From NCBI GenBank assembly GCA_964551815.1, contig CAZKEL010000050.1:1-18813 (forward strand): 18,813 nucleotides of DNA, written 5' to 3'. The notes beneath the pieces are model-generated. The model saw nothing but the letters and a program-made list of their open reading frames with translations, did not search any database and was not told where the DNA came from. This document shows positions 7,239-15,027 of this stretch, piece after piece (position 1 is the first letter of the stretch; each line of letters starts with the position of its first letter). This DNA is from D37C17 sp964551815. GTDB lineage: Bacteria; Fidelibacterota; Marinisomatia; SCGC-AAA003-L08; D37C17. The position numbers and the translations under genes were made by a program.

Positions 7239-7412
7239 CCCATGAGTAAGAGTACTTTTTATTTTATCATAGCTANNNNNNNNNNNNNNNNNNNNNNNNN
7301 NNNNNNNNNNNNNNNNNNNNNNNNNNNNNNNNNNNNNNNNNNNNNNNNNNNNNNNNNNNNNNNNNNNNNNNNNNNCCCATGAGTAAGAGTACTTTTTATT
7401 TTATCATAGCTA
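7239..7412. repeat. 37-bp direct duplication flanking the N-run (probable unmerged contig overlap)
   Basis: The 37 bases at 7239-7275, running directly into the Ns, are identical to the 37 bases at 7376-7412, starting directly after the Ns. Both begin CCCATGAGTAAGAG and end ATCATAGCTA. A repeat flush with both edges of a standard 100-N gap is what results when two overlapping contigs are joined by a scaffolder without merging. Confidence 0.9.
7276..7375. other. Scaffold gap, exactly 100 Ns
   Basis: One hundred unknown bases are present. The round length is a conventional placeholder, and the identical 37-bp flanks indicate that the true gap is probably negative (an overlap). Confidence 0.97.
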
Positions 7413-7477
7413 CCCTGATTTTAACTGATCTGGTACAAAGTCGTTATCAGAAACAATTGATAAAAAGTAAAGGGTGA
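7379..7477 (+). CDS. Possible 32-residue hydrophobic peptide or gene remnant
   Basis: From the ATG just after the gap an open frame runs 32 codons to TGA at 7475-7477. It reads MSKSTFYFIIATLILTDLVQ, then a short basic tail rich in Gln, Lys and Ser. If the duplicated flank is collapsed, the same frame extends upstream to about 7191 without a stop, but no start codon follows the AAGGAG at 7192-7197 at a usable distance. There is no ribosome-binding sequence directly ahead of the ATG. It could be a small membrane peptide, the end of a gene damaged at a contig edge, or chance. I do not recognise it. Confidence 0.2.
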   Translation: MSKSTFYFIIATLILTDLVQSRYQKQLIKSKG

Positions 7478-7543
7478 CTATTTATTTTTCTCCCTTTTTA
7501 ATTTCTCCTCCTAATTAACTATCGGAATATTTTAGTAATATAA

Positions 7544-7571
7544 AAAAAGGGCAGGAATTCCTGCCCTTTTT
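7544..7571. terminator. Bidirectional intrinsic terminator
   Basis: This is a perfect 28-bp palindrome. The stem GGGCAGG/CCTGCCC closes on AATT, with five As on the left flank and five Ts on the right, so an RNA hairpin followed by a U-tract forms in both directions. It lies between the end of the + strand block and the stop of the - strand LysM gene (7591), and so serves both converging transcripts. Confidence 0.9.
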
Positions 7572-7590
7572 CTCTTCTTGGAGGAGGAGG

Positions 7591-8355
7591 TTAATCCAAC
7601 TCAGGCCAAAGCTCCGAGCGGATTTTTAGTTCCATGCCGGGAAAGAGTTTTCCCTCATGGTTTTCTAAAATTTTATCATTATCCCAAAATAATACAACCC
7701 AGGCCAGTTCATCCCCATATTCCTCTTTGGCAATAGACCACAGAGTTTCACCATCATCCACCACATGGATATAATGGTCATAAACCCATTCAATAGCATC
7801 ATCGGCTGGTTTCTTCAAGTCTAACCCCCGGTAGGGATAAATAAAATTGGGATTATCTTTATCAGGACCAATGCCTCTTTCTTCCCAATGTTTTTTATTC
7901 CATTCGTATATCCTGCGCCATTCATTGGCATTTTGATATTCCTTATAGGCTATAAGAGAAAGATAATCACCCCGTTTGGTCATATATTCCGTCCATATTG
8001 AATCAGGAAGGAGTTGGTCAAAATCCAGGTCTTTTCTCAGGGAAGTCTGAGGTTCTGAAACAAAGTCGGGTTCTATAGAATTCGGATCTGCATCATCCTC
8101 AAAGTTTTCTTGTTCGCCAAAAGAATCTTTCTCTTCTACCACTTGGGGATCTACATCAAAGTTATTTGGTAAATTTGTTTCCAATTCTTTCACAGGTATT
8201 GTAGGTACAATAGGGGTTGGATCAATATTAAGAGAACTGTCAATTTTTTCAGCAACAGGAGTAATTACTTCCACTACCTCTGGGGTGATGGTTTCTTTTT
8301 TTGCACATCCTGCAGCAAGTAATACTGCGGATAAATATAGTATCGAATTTTTCAT
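7591..8355 (-). CDS. Lipoprotein with two LysM-like domains
   Basis: The product has 254 residues. The N-terminus MKNSILYLSAVLLAAGC is a lipoprotein signal with lipobox LAAGC and acceptor C17. A long acidic, Pro-rich linker (about 20-120) follows. The first LysM-like unit is at about 124-180 (MTKRGDYLSLIAYKEY, then WRRIYEWN and a final NPNFIYPYRGLDL). The second is at about 195-245 (YIHVVDDGETLWSIAKEEYG, ending LFPGMELKI). LysM domains bind peptidoglycan, so this probably tethers a lipid-anchored protein to the wall. No catalytic domain is visible. The ATG is preceded by AAGGAG at good spacing. The gene follows atpC on the same strand after 131 bp and ends just before the bidirectional terminator, so it may be partly read through from the atp operon. 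Confidence 0.88.
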   Translation of the reverse strand: MKNSILYLSAVLLAAGCAKKETITPEVVEVITPVAEKIDSSLNIDPTPIVPTIPVKELETNLPNNFDVDPQVVEEKDSFGEQENFEDDADPNSIEPDFVSEPQTSLRKDLDFDQLLPDSIWTEYMTKRGDYLSLIAYKEYQNANEWRRIYEWNKKHWEERGIGPDKDNPNFIYPYRGLDLKKPADDAIEWVYDHYIHVVDDGETLWSIAKEEYGDELAWVVLFWDNDKILENHEGKLFPGMELKIRSELWPELD

Positions 8356-8442
8356 AGTTCTCCTTATTGTAAAAGTCCCCTATATACGAAACTGGTCTGA
8401 AAAAGGTTCCGAAAATCTTTTATTTTTTACGGAAATCTCCTA

Positions 8443-8458
8443 ATTCGGAAAACCGAAT
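8443..8458. repeat. Short inverted repeat between atpC and the LysM gene
   Basis: ATTCGG and CCGAAT are separated by AAAA, a 6-bp perfect stem. No U-tract follows directly on the - strand, so it would be at most a weak terminator or RNA-processing site after atpC. It may also be chance. Confidence 0.35.
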
Positions 8459-8486
8459 AAAGGAGAAATCAAAAACAATATTAAAA

Positions 8487-8882
8487 TTAGTGGGTGAGTA
8501 TTTTCAGCCGGTTCTTAGAACGGGCCAATGAAGCTTTTGCTCTGGCTTTATCCATGGTATTATCTTGCAAGCGTTCCAATGCTCTTTTCTGTGCATCTTC
8601 AGCCCTATCCCGGTCAATAGCAGATACCTTTTCAGCAGTTTCTACCAGAAGGAGAACCGAATCAGATTGAATATCTGCAAATCCTCCGGTGGTAGCGTAA
8701 AAAGTATCTTTACCCTCTTTCACCAGCTTGATTCCACCTATTCCAAGAGCTATAGTTGCAGGAGTATGGTGAGACATGACACCGAACTGTCCGTCAACGG
8801 ATTCCGCCCGAACATAACTTACATCCGTCTCAGTGAAGTGACTGGTGGGGGTAATTATCTCAACTTGAAAAGTCTGTGCCAA
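8487..8882 (-). CDS. atpC: F-ATPase epsilon subunit
   Basis: The product has 131 residues. The N-terminal beta-sandwich shows FQVEIITPTSHFTETDVSYV and the turn GQFGVMSHHTPATIAL, both typical of epsilon. The C-terminal part (about 88-130) forms the two-helix region with regularly spaced Ala and Arg (DRAEDAQKRALERL and ARAKASLARSKNRLK). This subunit is part of the F1 central stalk and its C-terminal helices can inhibit ATP hydrolysis. The start is TTG (TTGGCACAG) two bases after the atpD stop, with GAGG in the last codons of atpD as ribosome-binding sequence. It is the last gene of the atp operon. Confidence 0.95.
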   Translation of the reverse strand: MAQTFQVEIITPTSHFTETDVSYVRAESVDGQFGVMSHHTPATIALGIGGIKLVKEGKDTFYATTGGFADIQSDSVLLLVETAEKVSAIDRDRAEDAQKRALERLQDNTMDKARAKASLARSKNRLKILTH

Positions 8883-8884
8883 GA

Positions 8885-10285
8885 TTATGCCTCAGTCATA
8901 GATTTAGCCTTTTCACCCACTTCATCAAAGGAACCAACATAAGCAAAAGCATTTTCAGGGTATTCATCTCCTTCACCATTGAGAATAGCTTCAAAGCCGG
9001 ATACAGTGTCTTCCATGGAAACATATCTTCCGGATACACCGGTAAATTGTTCTGCAACGAAGAAAGGCTGCGACATAAACTTTTGCATTTTTCTGGCTCT
9101 GGAAACAGTAAGTTTATCTTCATCTGAAAGTTCATCCATACCCAGAATTGCAATAATATCCTGCAAATCTTTATATTTCTGAAGCACAGACTGAACATTT
9201 CTGGCAACGCCATAATGACGATCCCCAACCACTCGCGGATCCATAATCCTTGATGTGGAAAGCAAAGGATCAACAGCAGGGTAAATTCCCAGTTCTGCAA
9301 TTTTTCTTTCTAAAACTGTAGTGGCATCCAAGTGGGCAAATGCAGTAGCAGGTGCCGGGTCAGTTAAATCATCTGCAGGTACATATACGGCTTGTACAGA
9401 AGTGATTGATCCTTTATTGGTAGAAGTAATTCTTTCCTGCAGGTCTCCCATCTCTGTTGAGAGCGTTGGTTGATAGCCCACAGCTGAAGGCATTCTTCCA
9501 AGTAGAGCAGAGACTTCTGACCCTGCCTGGGTAAAACGGAAAATATTATCAATAAAGAGAAGTACATCTCTGCCTTCTTCATCACGGAAATATTCTGCCA
9601 TTGCCAATCCGGAAAGAGCAACTCTGAGCCGTGCTCCCGGTGGTTCGTTCATCTGACCGAAAACCATGGTAGTTTTATCAATTACACCGGATTCTGTCAT
9701 TTCATTGTATAAATCGTTTCCTTCACGGGTTCTTTCACCCACACCGGCAAATACAGAATACCCGCCATGTTCCGTGGCGATATTTCTGATTAGCTCCTGA
9801 ATTAACACGGTTTTACCTACACCGGCACCACCGAACAAACCGGTTTTACCGCCTCGGGTATAGGGTTCCATCAGGTCAACAACTTTAATACCCGTTACCA
9901 GTACTTCTTTGGTAGTAGATAAATCTTTATGAGGAGGTGCTGCGCGATGAATGGGAAATTTATCTTTAGCCTCACAACCGCCCTTTTCATCAATGGTATT
10001 TCCCAGTACATCAAATAGTCTGCCCAGGGTTTCTTTCCCAACAGGTACAGAAATAGGATTTCCAGTATCAGCAACTTTTTGTCCTCGGGTGATACCGTCA
10101 GTGGTATCCATGGCAATGGTTCTCACAATGCTGTCGCCCAGATGCTGAGCAACTTCCAGAACCAAATTCCCTTCACCGTTTCTGTTAATTTGAAGAGCAT
10201 TCATAATTTCAGGCAGATGGCCGTCTTCAAAGGCTACATCTACTACTGCTCCCATAACCTGTGTTACTTTTCCGATTTCAGACAT
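8885..10285 (-). CDS. atpD: F-ATPase beta subunit (catalytic)
   Basis: The product has 466 residues, full length. The P-loop is GGAGVGKT (152-159). GERTREGNDLY (183-193) contains the catalytic E184. IDNIFRFTQAGSEVSALLGR and MPSAVGYQPTL are near-invariant beta-subunit segments. It binds and turns over ATP in the F1 head with the alpha subunit. The ATG has AGAGG upstream at suitable spacing. It follows atpG by 14 bp and precedes atpC by 2 bp. Nothing is missing or unusual in the active-site motifs. Confidence 0.98.
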   Translation of the reverse strand: MSEIGKVTQVMGAVVDVAFEDGHLPEIMNALQINRNGEGNLVLEVAQHLGDSIVRTIAMDTTDGITRGQKVADTGNPISVPVGKETLGRLFDVLGNTIDEKGGCEAKDKFPIHRAAPPHKDLSTTKEVLVTGIKVVDLMEPYTRGGKTGLFGGAGVGKTVLIQELIRNIATEHGGYSVFAGVGERTREGNDLYNEMTESGVIDKTTMVFGQMNEPPGARLRVALSGLAMAEYFRDEEGRDVLLFIDNIFRFTQAGSEVSALLGRMPSAVGYQPTLSTEMGDLQERITSTNKGSITSVQAVYVPADDLTDPAPATAFAHLDATTVLERKIAELGIYPAVDPLLSTSRIMDPRVVGDRHYGVARNVQSVLQKYKDLQDIIAILGMDELSDEDKLTVSRARKMQKFMSQPFFVAEQFTGVSGRYVSMEDTVSGFEAILNGEGDEYPENAFAYVGSFDEVGEKAKSMTEA

Positions 10286-10299
10286 GTATATATCCTCTC

Positions 10300-11160
10300 T
10301 TAATTCAGTGCTTCTGCGCCACTGACAATTTCCAGCATTTCTGTAGTTATGGCTGTCTGGCGCGCTTTGTTAAATTGTAATGTTAAATCCTTAATCATAT
10401 CCTGAGCATTTGAAGTTGCATTTTCCATTGCCAACATTCTGGCTGCCTGTTCTGATGCATTCGATTCAAGCAAATATTGCCAAACTTGAGTATTCAAATA
10501 ACGGGGAATGATTGACTTTACTACTTCTTCTCTGGAAGGCTCAAATAATCGCTCCGGCTGATAGGGTATATCCTTCTTTTCAGGGTCATAACTCATAGGC
10601 AGAAAGGTTTCATTTCTGATTTCCTGCCGGGCTACATTTACAAAACGATTGTAAATAACCTTTACCTTATCCACTTCTCCTTTTACAAATCTGGAAATGA
10701 TATCAGCTCCAATTTTCATGGCCATCTCATAATTCAAATCACTCCAAAAATCAATATAGTCCGCAGAGATGGGATATTCGCGATTCTTAAAATAGCCGTA
10801 TGATTTTTTCCCAATGCAGATGATATCAGCATTTTCCCTGCCGACAGAATCAATTTCTTGATGTGCTTCCCTGAGAATATTCGTATTGAAGGCTCCCGCC
10901 ATTCCTCTATCTGCAGTGACGACAACAAACAGCGTTTTATTGACTGGGCGGACATTCAATTCAGGCATGAGATTTCTGTCAATTTCAGGAATGAGAGTAT
11001 CCAGCATTTCTGCCAGCCGTGTTGAATAGGGCCTTGCCTTTTCCATATTTTCCTGGGCACGACGCATCTTAGCGGCAGCTACCATCTTCATGGCTTTGGT
11101 TACCTGCTGGATGGATTTAACCGATTTAATCCGGTTTCGTATATCCTTTAGATTTGCCAT
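10300..11160 (-). CDS. atpG: F-ATPase gamma subunit
   Basis: The product has 286 residues. The N-terminal helix DIRNRIKSVKSIQQVTKAMKMVAAAK and the C-terminal helix ending QTAITTEMLEIVSGAEAL are the hallmark gamma ends that pair in the rotating shaft. The central Rossmann-like domain carries VVTADRGMAGAFN, matching the conserved LCGGLN region. The start lies 3 bp after the atpA stop with no obvious Shine-Dalgarno sequence, so it is likely translated by coupling to atpA. Confidence 0.97.
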   Translation of the reverse strand: MANLKDIRNRIKSVKSIQQVTKAMKMVAAAKMRRAQENMEKARPYSTRLAEMLDTLIPEIDRNLMPELNVRPVNKTLFVVVTADRGMAGAFNTNILREAHQEIDSVGRENADIICIGKKSYGYFKNREYPISADYIDFWSDLNYEMAMKIGADIISRFVKGEVDKVKVIYNRFVNVARQEIRNETFLPMSYDPEKKDIPYQPERLFEPSREEVVKSIIPRYLNTQVWQYLLESNASEQAARMLAMENATSNAQDMIKDLTLQFNKARQTAITTEMLEIVSGAEALN

Positions 11161-11163
11161 TTT

Positions 11164-12687
11164 TTATGCTGTGAATCCCTTTTTAAAATCTTCAATAGCA
11201 GCTTTGAGTTTCTCACCTGTTTCATCAGTGATTTCACCTGCTGTTTTGATTGATTCTAATATATCTGCATGATTTGCTTTAAGATGGTCGAATAGACCCG
11301 TTTCAAATACATTAACCTTGTCATTTTCAATGTCATCCAGCATTCCCTGAACACCAGCATAAATGATGGCTACTTGATTTTCTACAGACATGGGTACATA
11401 CTGGTTCTGTTTGAGGATTTCCACCATGCGTTCACCACGGGTAAGCTGTGCTAATGTAGCCTTATCCAGATCGGAACCAAATTTTGCAAAGGCTTCTAAT
11501 TCGCGGTATTGGGCAAGGTCGAGGCGTAATGTGCCTGCCACTTTTTTCATTGCTTTGATTTGAGCTGCTCCCCCAACACGGGAGACAGAAAGTCCCACAT
11601 CAATTGCTGGTCTCACACCGGAGTTAAACAGGTTATTTTCAAGGTAAATCTGACCATCAGTAATGGAGATTACATTGGTGGGAATATAAGCTGACACATC
11701 CCCTTCCTGTGTTTCAATAATGGGGAGCGCAGTGAGAGAACCACCGCCTAATTTATCTGATAGTTTAGACGCTCTTTCCAGCAAACGACTGTGAAGATAG
11801 AATACATCACCAGGGAAAGCTTCCCGTCCGGGGGGTCGGCGTAACACTAAGGACATCTGTCTGTAAGCGGTTGCCTGTTTGGAGAGATCATCATAAATAA
11901 TCAGGGCATGTTTACCATTATCCCTGAAATATTCGCCCAAGGCACATCCGGCATAGGGTGCTATAAACTGCAAAGGTGCAGCTTCTGAAGCATTAGAGGC
12001 TACCACCGTTGTATATTCCATGGCACCATTGGCTTCCAATTCCGCTACAATTCCTGCAACCGTTGATGCTTTCTGTCCAATGGCTACATAAATACAGTAA
12101 ACCGGAGAATCTCCCTGATGGGATTCTTTCTGATTGATTATGGCATCAATAGCAATCGCAGTTTTACCCGTCTGGCGGTCACCAATAATCAATTCCCGTT
12201 GACCACGACCTATGGGAATCATAGAGTCAATTGCCTTTATTCCCGTCTGTAGAGGTTCATTTACAGGCTGACGAGCCATCACCCCTAAAGCCTTACGCTC
12301 AACGGGGAGAGATTCCTTCGCATTCACAGGTCCTTTTCCGTCAATCGGTTGGCCCAAGGGATTTACCACCCTGCCCAGCATTTCAGGCCCTACAGGAACC
12401 TCAACCACTTTCCCGGTTCGCTTGGCAAGGTCACCTTCTCTAACCAGGCGGCTGTCACCAAAAAGAACCAGTCCCACATTATCTTCTTCAAGGTTTAACG
12501 CCATGCCATAAACACCATTTGGCAGTTCAACCAATTCTGAACTCATCACATTTTCAAGTCCACTGACACGGGCGACTCCATCACCCACCATGATAACTTC
12601 ACCAACTTCAGAAACATCAATATCAACTTTGTATTCACTAAGTTGTTGTTTCAATAACGAGGTGATTTCGTCTGTTTTTATCTCCAT
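11164..12687 (-). CDS. atpA: F-ATPase alpha subunit
   Basis: The ATG at 12687 gives 507 residues and a normal alpha N-terminus (MEIKTDEITSLLKQQL). A longer frame from an ATG at 12699 adds only MGDK. The inner start is preferred because GGGAG (12693-12697) sits 5 nt before it, whereas nothing resembling a ribosome-binding sequence precedes the outer one. The P-loop is GDRQTGKT (169-176). SVSRVGGAAQ contains the arginine finger reaching the beta catalytic site, and RPAIDVGLSVSRVGG is typical. The protein forms the non-catalytic nucleotide sites of the F1 head. It lies between atpH and atpG. Confidence 0.97.
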   Translation of the reverse strand: MEIKTDEITSLLKQQLSEYKVDIDVSEVGEVIMVGDGVARVSGLENVMSSELVELPNGVYGMALNLEEDNVGLVLFGDSRLVREGDLAKRTGKVVEVPVGPEMLGRVVNPLGQPIDGKGPVNAKESLPVERKALGVMARQPVNEPLQTGIKAIDSMIPIGRGQRELIIGDRQTGKTAIAIDAIINQKESHQGDSPVYCIYVAIGQKASTVAGIVAELEANGAMEYTTVVASNASEAAPLQFIAPYAGCALGEYFRDNGKHALIIYDDLSKQATAYRQMSLVLRRPPGREAFPGDVFYLHSRLLERASKLSDKLGGGSLTALPIIETQEGDVSAYIPTNVISITDGQIYLENNLFNSGVRPAIDVGLSVSRVGGAAQIKAMKKVAGTLRLDLAQYRELEAFAKFGSDLDKATLAQLTRGERMVEILKQNQYVPMSVENQVAIIYAGVQGMLDDIENDKVNVFETGLFDHLKANHADILESIKTAGEITDETGEKLKAAIEDFKKGFTA

Positions 12688-12692
12688 TTTAT

Positions 12693-12697
12693 CTCCC
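12693..12697 (-). promoter_or_regulatory. Ribosome-binding site deciding the atpA start
   Basis: GGGAG on the - strand is followed by a 5-nt spacer and then ATG at 12687. It overlaps the alternative upstream ATG at 12699, which has no such signal. Confidence 0.65.
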
Positions 12698-12706
12698 ATA
12701 ATTTGC

Positions 12707-13249
12707 TTATACTTGTACCAGAGTATCCCGAAGCTTCTGTAATCTTCCGGATATTGAACTGTCTATGAGGGTGTTCCCTACTCTTAGCTTCACCCCTCCA
12801 ATTAAAGAGGGGTCCAACACTTTGTGCATGGATACGGATTTATTCAACTGTGCCTCAATTTTCTCAGAGAAAGATTGAATTTCTGCCTCTGAGATTTTCT
12901 GAGCAGTAGTAAGTTGAACCTGAACCATATTCGAGTCTGTTTCCACCAGATATTCAAAGCGTTTAACCACTGCATTGAACAGCATGAAATGTCCATCTTC
13001 CAATAAATGTGCAATGAGGTCTATTTCCAATTCTGATATAGACTTCCCCAGCACTTTGTTAAGTATGGACAGTTTATCTGCGGCAGAAACTCGATGGGTT
13101 AATAGCAGTTGACCAAAAACGGGAATCGCCTTCAGCACATCCCGAATATAGGTAAGGCGTTTAGCCACTTCTCTCACATCTCCCTGCTGAACGGCAACAT
13201 TATACAAGGCAGCTGCATATCTGCGTACCATTGTCTGTTTTGCTGCCAT
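12707..13249 (-). CDS. atpH: F-ATPase delta subunit (OSCP)
   Basis: The product has 180 residues. The N-terminal six-helix domain starts with VRRYAAALYNVAVQQG, the usual YAxALxxxA pattern. The C-terminal signature is GGVKLRVGNTLIDSSISGRL followed by KLRDTL, which is diagnostic for AtpH. The subunit joins the peripheral stalk to the top of F1. The start shares one base with the atpF stop (TAATG), indicating translational coupling. Confidence 0.96.
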   Translation of the reverse strand: MAAKQTMVRRYAAALYNVAVQQGDVREVAKRLTYIRDVLKAIPVFGQLLLTHRVSAADKLSILNKVLGKSISELEIDLIAHLLEDGHFMLFNAVVKRFEYLVETDSNMVQVQLTTAQKISEAEIQSFSEKIEAQLNKSVSMHKVLDPSLIGGVKLRVGNTLIDSSISGRLQKLRDTLVQV

Positions 13250-13734
13250 TATGCTTGTCCGACTCCTTCGATAGCCTGATCAATCAATTTACGATTATCA
13301 TCAGAATCCAGATTTTTCTCAATGACTCTTGCCGCTGCCTCCATTGATAATTCCACAACGGAAGCACGGATATCCTGAATAGCTTTTTTCCGTTCAGCTT
13401 CAATCTGGTCTTTTGCTTTTGTAACGATTGCATCTGCCTTTTCATTGGCAGCGGCTTCTATATCACTTTTAACCTTTTCACCGGCAGCTTTTCCATCTGC
13501 TACAATTTTCAGGGCTTCACCCTTTGCTTTCTTCACAAGCTCTTCATAGTCACGGGATGCTTTTTCTGCATCCTCCCTGGCCTTTTCTGCAGAATTCAGG
13601 GCATCTTTTATTTCCTTTTCTCTGGTTTCAAGAGCGGAAATAATTGGCCCCCAGGCAATCTTTTTCAAGACCACCAAAAGGATTAAAAATGTGATTACCG
13701 TCCAAGCCAGTAATCCACCATGAACTTCTAACAT
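13249..13734 (-). CDS. atpF: F-ATPase b subunit
   Basis: The product has 161 residues: a short outside N-terminus, one membrane helix (about 8-27), the WGPIISALETREKEIKDAL neck, then a long charged, Ala- and Lys-rich helix to near the end (coiled-coil peripheral stalk). The C-terminal AARVIEKNLDSDDNRKLIDQ matches the family. Only one b-type gene is present, so the stalk is expected to be a b homodimer. A GAGAG ribosome-binding sequence precedes the ATG. Confidence 0.95.
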   Translation of the reverse strand: MLEVHGGLLAWTVITFLILLVVLKKIAWGPIISALETREKEIKDALNSAEKAREDAEKASRDYEELVKKAKGEALKIVADGKAAGEKVKSDIEAAANEKADAIVTKAKDQIEAERKKAIQDIRASVVELSMEAAARVIEKNLDSDDNRKLIDQAIEGVGQA

Positions 13735-13755
13735 GTTTCTCTCTTTTTAGTTGGT

Positions 13756-13983
13756 TTACTTACCTTGAAGCAAAAAGCAGGTAGCGGCAGCAAACAATGC
13801 CACACCTTCGATCAATGCTGACATGATAAGGGCAGTTGTTCTGATATCACCTGCGGCTTCAGGCTGACGGCCTGTTGCTTCTGCAGCAGCAGCAGTAATT
13901 TTACCAATTCCAATTCCAGCTCCGATTGTAACTAAACCTGCACCGAGACCGGCACTAAGATAAGCTGCAAAAACTGAATCCAT
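13756..13983 (-). CDS. atpE: F-ATPase c subunit (ring proteolipid)
   Basis: The product has 75 residues and forms a two-helix hairpin. Helix one is Gly- and Ala-rich (AGLGAGLVTIGAGIGIGKI), the polar loop is RQPEA (39-43), and helix two carries the ion-binding Glu at E59 (ALIEG). By comparison with sodium-type c subunits, the position of the Na-binding Gln in helix one is occupied by a hydrophobic residue (Ile), and the residue after the Glu is Gly instead of Ser or Thr, which indicates proton coupling. AGGAG lies upstream of the ATG. The gene sits between atpB and atpF, as usual. Confidence 0.97.
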   Translation of the reverse strand: MDSVFAAYLSAGLGAGLVTIGAGIGIGKITAAAAEATGRQPEAAGDIRTTALIMSALIEGVALFAAATCFLLQGK

Positions 13984-14007
13984 TTTATGTTTCTCCTATT
14001 ATGTTAT

Positions 14008-15027
14008 TTAGTGATGTTCGTGTTCTACAACTGCCATCCCGATAAAAATTGATGACAGTAATGAAAAAATATATCCCTGTAAAAATGCTACAAATATTTC
14101 CAGCATATTTATAGCCAATGCCATGGGTACAGAACCCAATGCAACCCAGTAGGATTTTACATTTATAATAATGCCCAGAAATGCCAATATGATGATATGA
14201 CCTGCATTCATATTTGCTAATAATCTAACGGAAAGGGCAAAGGGTTTGGTGAGCAGCCCAATGATTTCAACGGGAATCATGATAGGCAGCAGCCATACGG
14301 GTACTCCCGGAGTGGCAAAAATATGTTTCCAGAAATCTTTATTCCCAAAAAGGATGTAGGTAAAAAAGGTGATCAGTGCTAAACCAACAGTAACACTCCA
14401 GGAAGCCGTGGCAGTGGAACTACCGGGAACCAGTCCCAGTAGGTTTAAAGTCACAATAAAAAAGAACAGAGTTAAAATGAGGGGGAGAAATCGGCGGCCC
14501 TGTGTTTCACCCATATTGGGATAAACCACTTCATCCCGGATAAAGACCACAAACACTTCCATTAAATTGCCAAATCCGCTTTGTACTTTGCGGTTCTTTT
14601 TATAGCCAACTGTAAAGAAAAGGACAATGAGCAGGGCTGCCAGCAGCATCATAATGGACTGCTTAGTGAAAAATAACTGATCTTCATCGTTAACCACTTC
14701 TTTTCCATTAAATATCCAACCCAGATATCCTGCTAACTTTGGGCTGATATCCTTCCAGGTGAGTGACAAACTCACCATCTTGGGGTGAAGCGGATCCAGA
14801 GGGTTAAAAACCTCAAAGACTTCATTATCCTGAATATGATGCATGATGACTTCACCGGTTACATTTTCAGGATGATGACCATGATCACCATGCCCTTCTC
14901 CATGACCCTCATGCAGTGTTGTATGATGGGAATTATTCTCCTCTAAAGGTTGATGCTTAATTTTACCCAATAGAGGGGTAATAAGTAAAAATACCGAGAA
15001 TAAAACTAATTTAAAATTGGATTGCAT
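14008..15027 (-). CDS. atpB: F-ATPase a subunit with signal peptide and His-rich N-terminal extension
   Basis: The product has 339 residues, longer than E. coli AtpB (271). It begins with a probable signal peptide (residues 1-22) followed by a His-rich, acidic segment (34-52, for example HEGHGEGHGDHGHH). The membrane part begins about residue 123. The essential stator Arg is R268 in FALSVRLLANMNAGH, and E310 and Q317 in the last helices correspond to the conserved EIFVAFLQGYIF segment. The protein ends in EHEHH. Signal peptides and His-rich leaders on AtpB are seen in FCB-type bacteria; the role of the His segment is unknown. The start shares one base with the stop of the upstream atpI-like gene (TAATG). 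Confidence 0.96.
   Translation of the reverse strand: MQSNFKLVLFSVFLLITPLLGKIKHQPLEENNSHHTTLHEGHGEGHGDHGHHPENVTGEVIMHHIQDNEVFEVFNPLDPLHPKMVSLSLTWKDISPKLAGYLGWIFNGKEVVNDEDQLFFTKQSIMMLLAALLIVLFFTVGYKKNRKVQSGFGNLMEVFVVFIRDEVVYPNMGETQGRRFLPLILTLFFFIVTLNLLGLVPGSSTATASWSVTVGLALITFFTYILFGNKDFWKHIFATPGVPVWLLPIMIPVEIIGLLTKPFALSVRLLANMNAGHIIILAFLGIIINVKSYWVALGSVPMALAINMLEIFVAFLQGYIFSLLSSIFIGMAVVEHEHH

Larger units (their letters stand above)
7090..7590. other. Gene-poor junction between converging blocks, with scaffold gap
   Basis: This holds, in order: about 186 bp without a clear gene, 100 Ns (7276-7375), about 165 bp with one possible 32-codon frame, and a palindromic terminator. A frame ending at 7249 overlaps the natB end but has no matching start signal and no recognisable sequence. 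AAGGAG at 7192-7197 is not followed by a usable start codon at the right distance, so a small gene may be lost or damaged at the contig end. Otherwise I see nothing. Confidence 0.6.

Noticed and set aside
6938..7249. 103-codon + strand frame overlapping the end of natB
   Set aside because: Most of it is another frame of the natB coding sequence. The rest has no start signal and no recognisable sequence.
7239..7412. 37-bp direct repeat as target-site duplication or attachment sites of an integrated element
   Set aside because: It abuts a placeholder gap of exactly 100 Ns on both sides, which fits an assembly overlap far better than biology.
8565..10303. Several 65-134-codon frames inside atpC and atpD on both strands
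   Set aside because: They are shadows of strongly conserved ATP synthase genes and have no independent support.
12697..12699. Longer atpA start at 12699 (MGDKMEIK)
   Set aside because: It has no ribosome-binding sequence, and its own first codons contain the GGGAG that serves the ATG at 12687.
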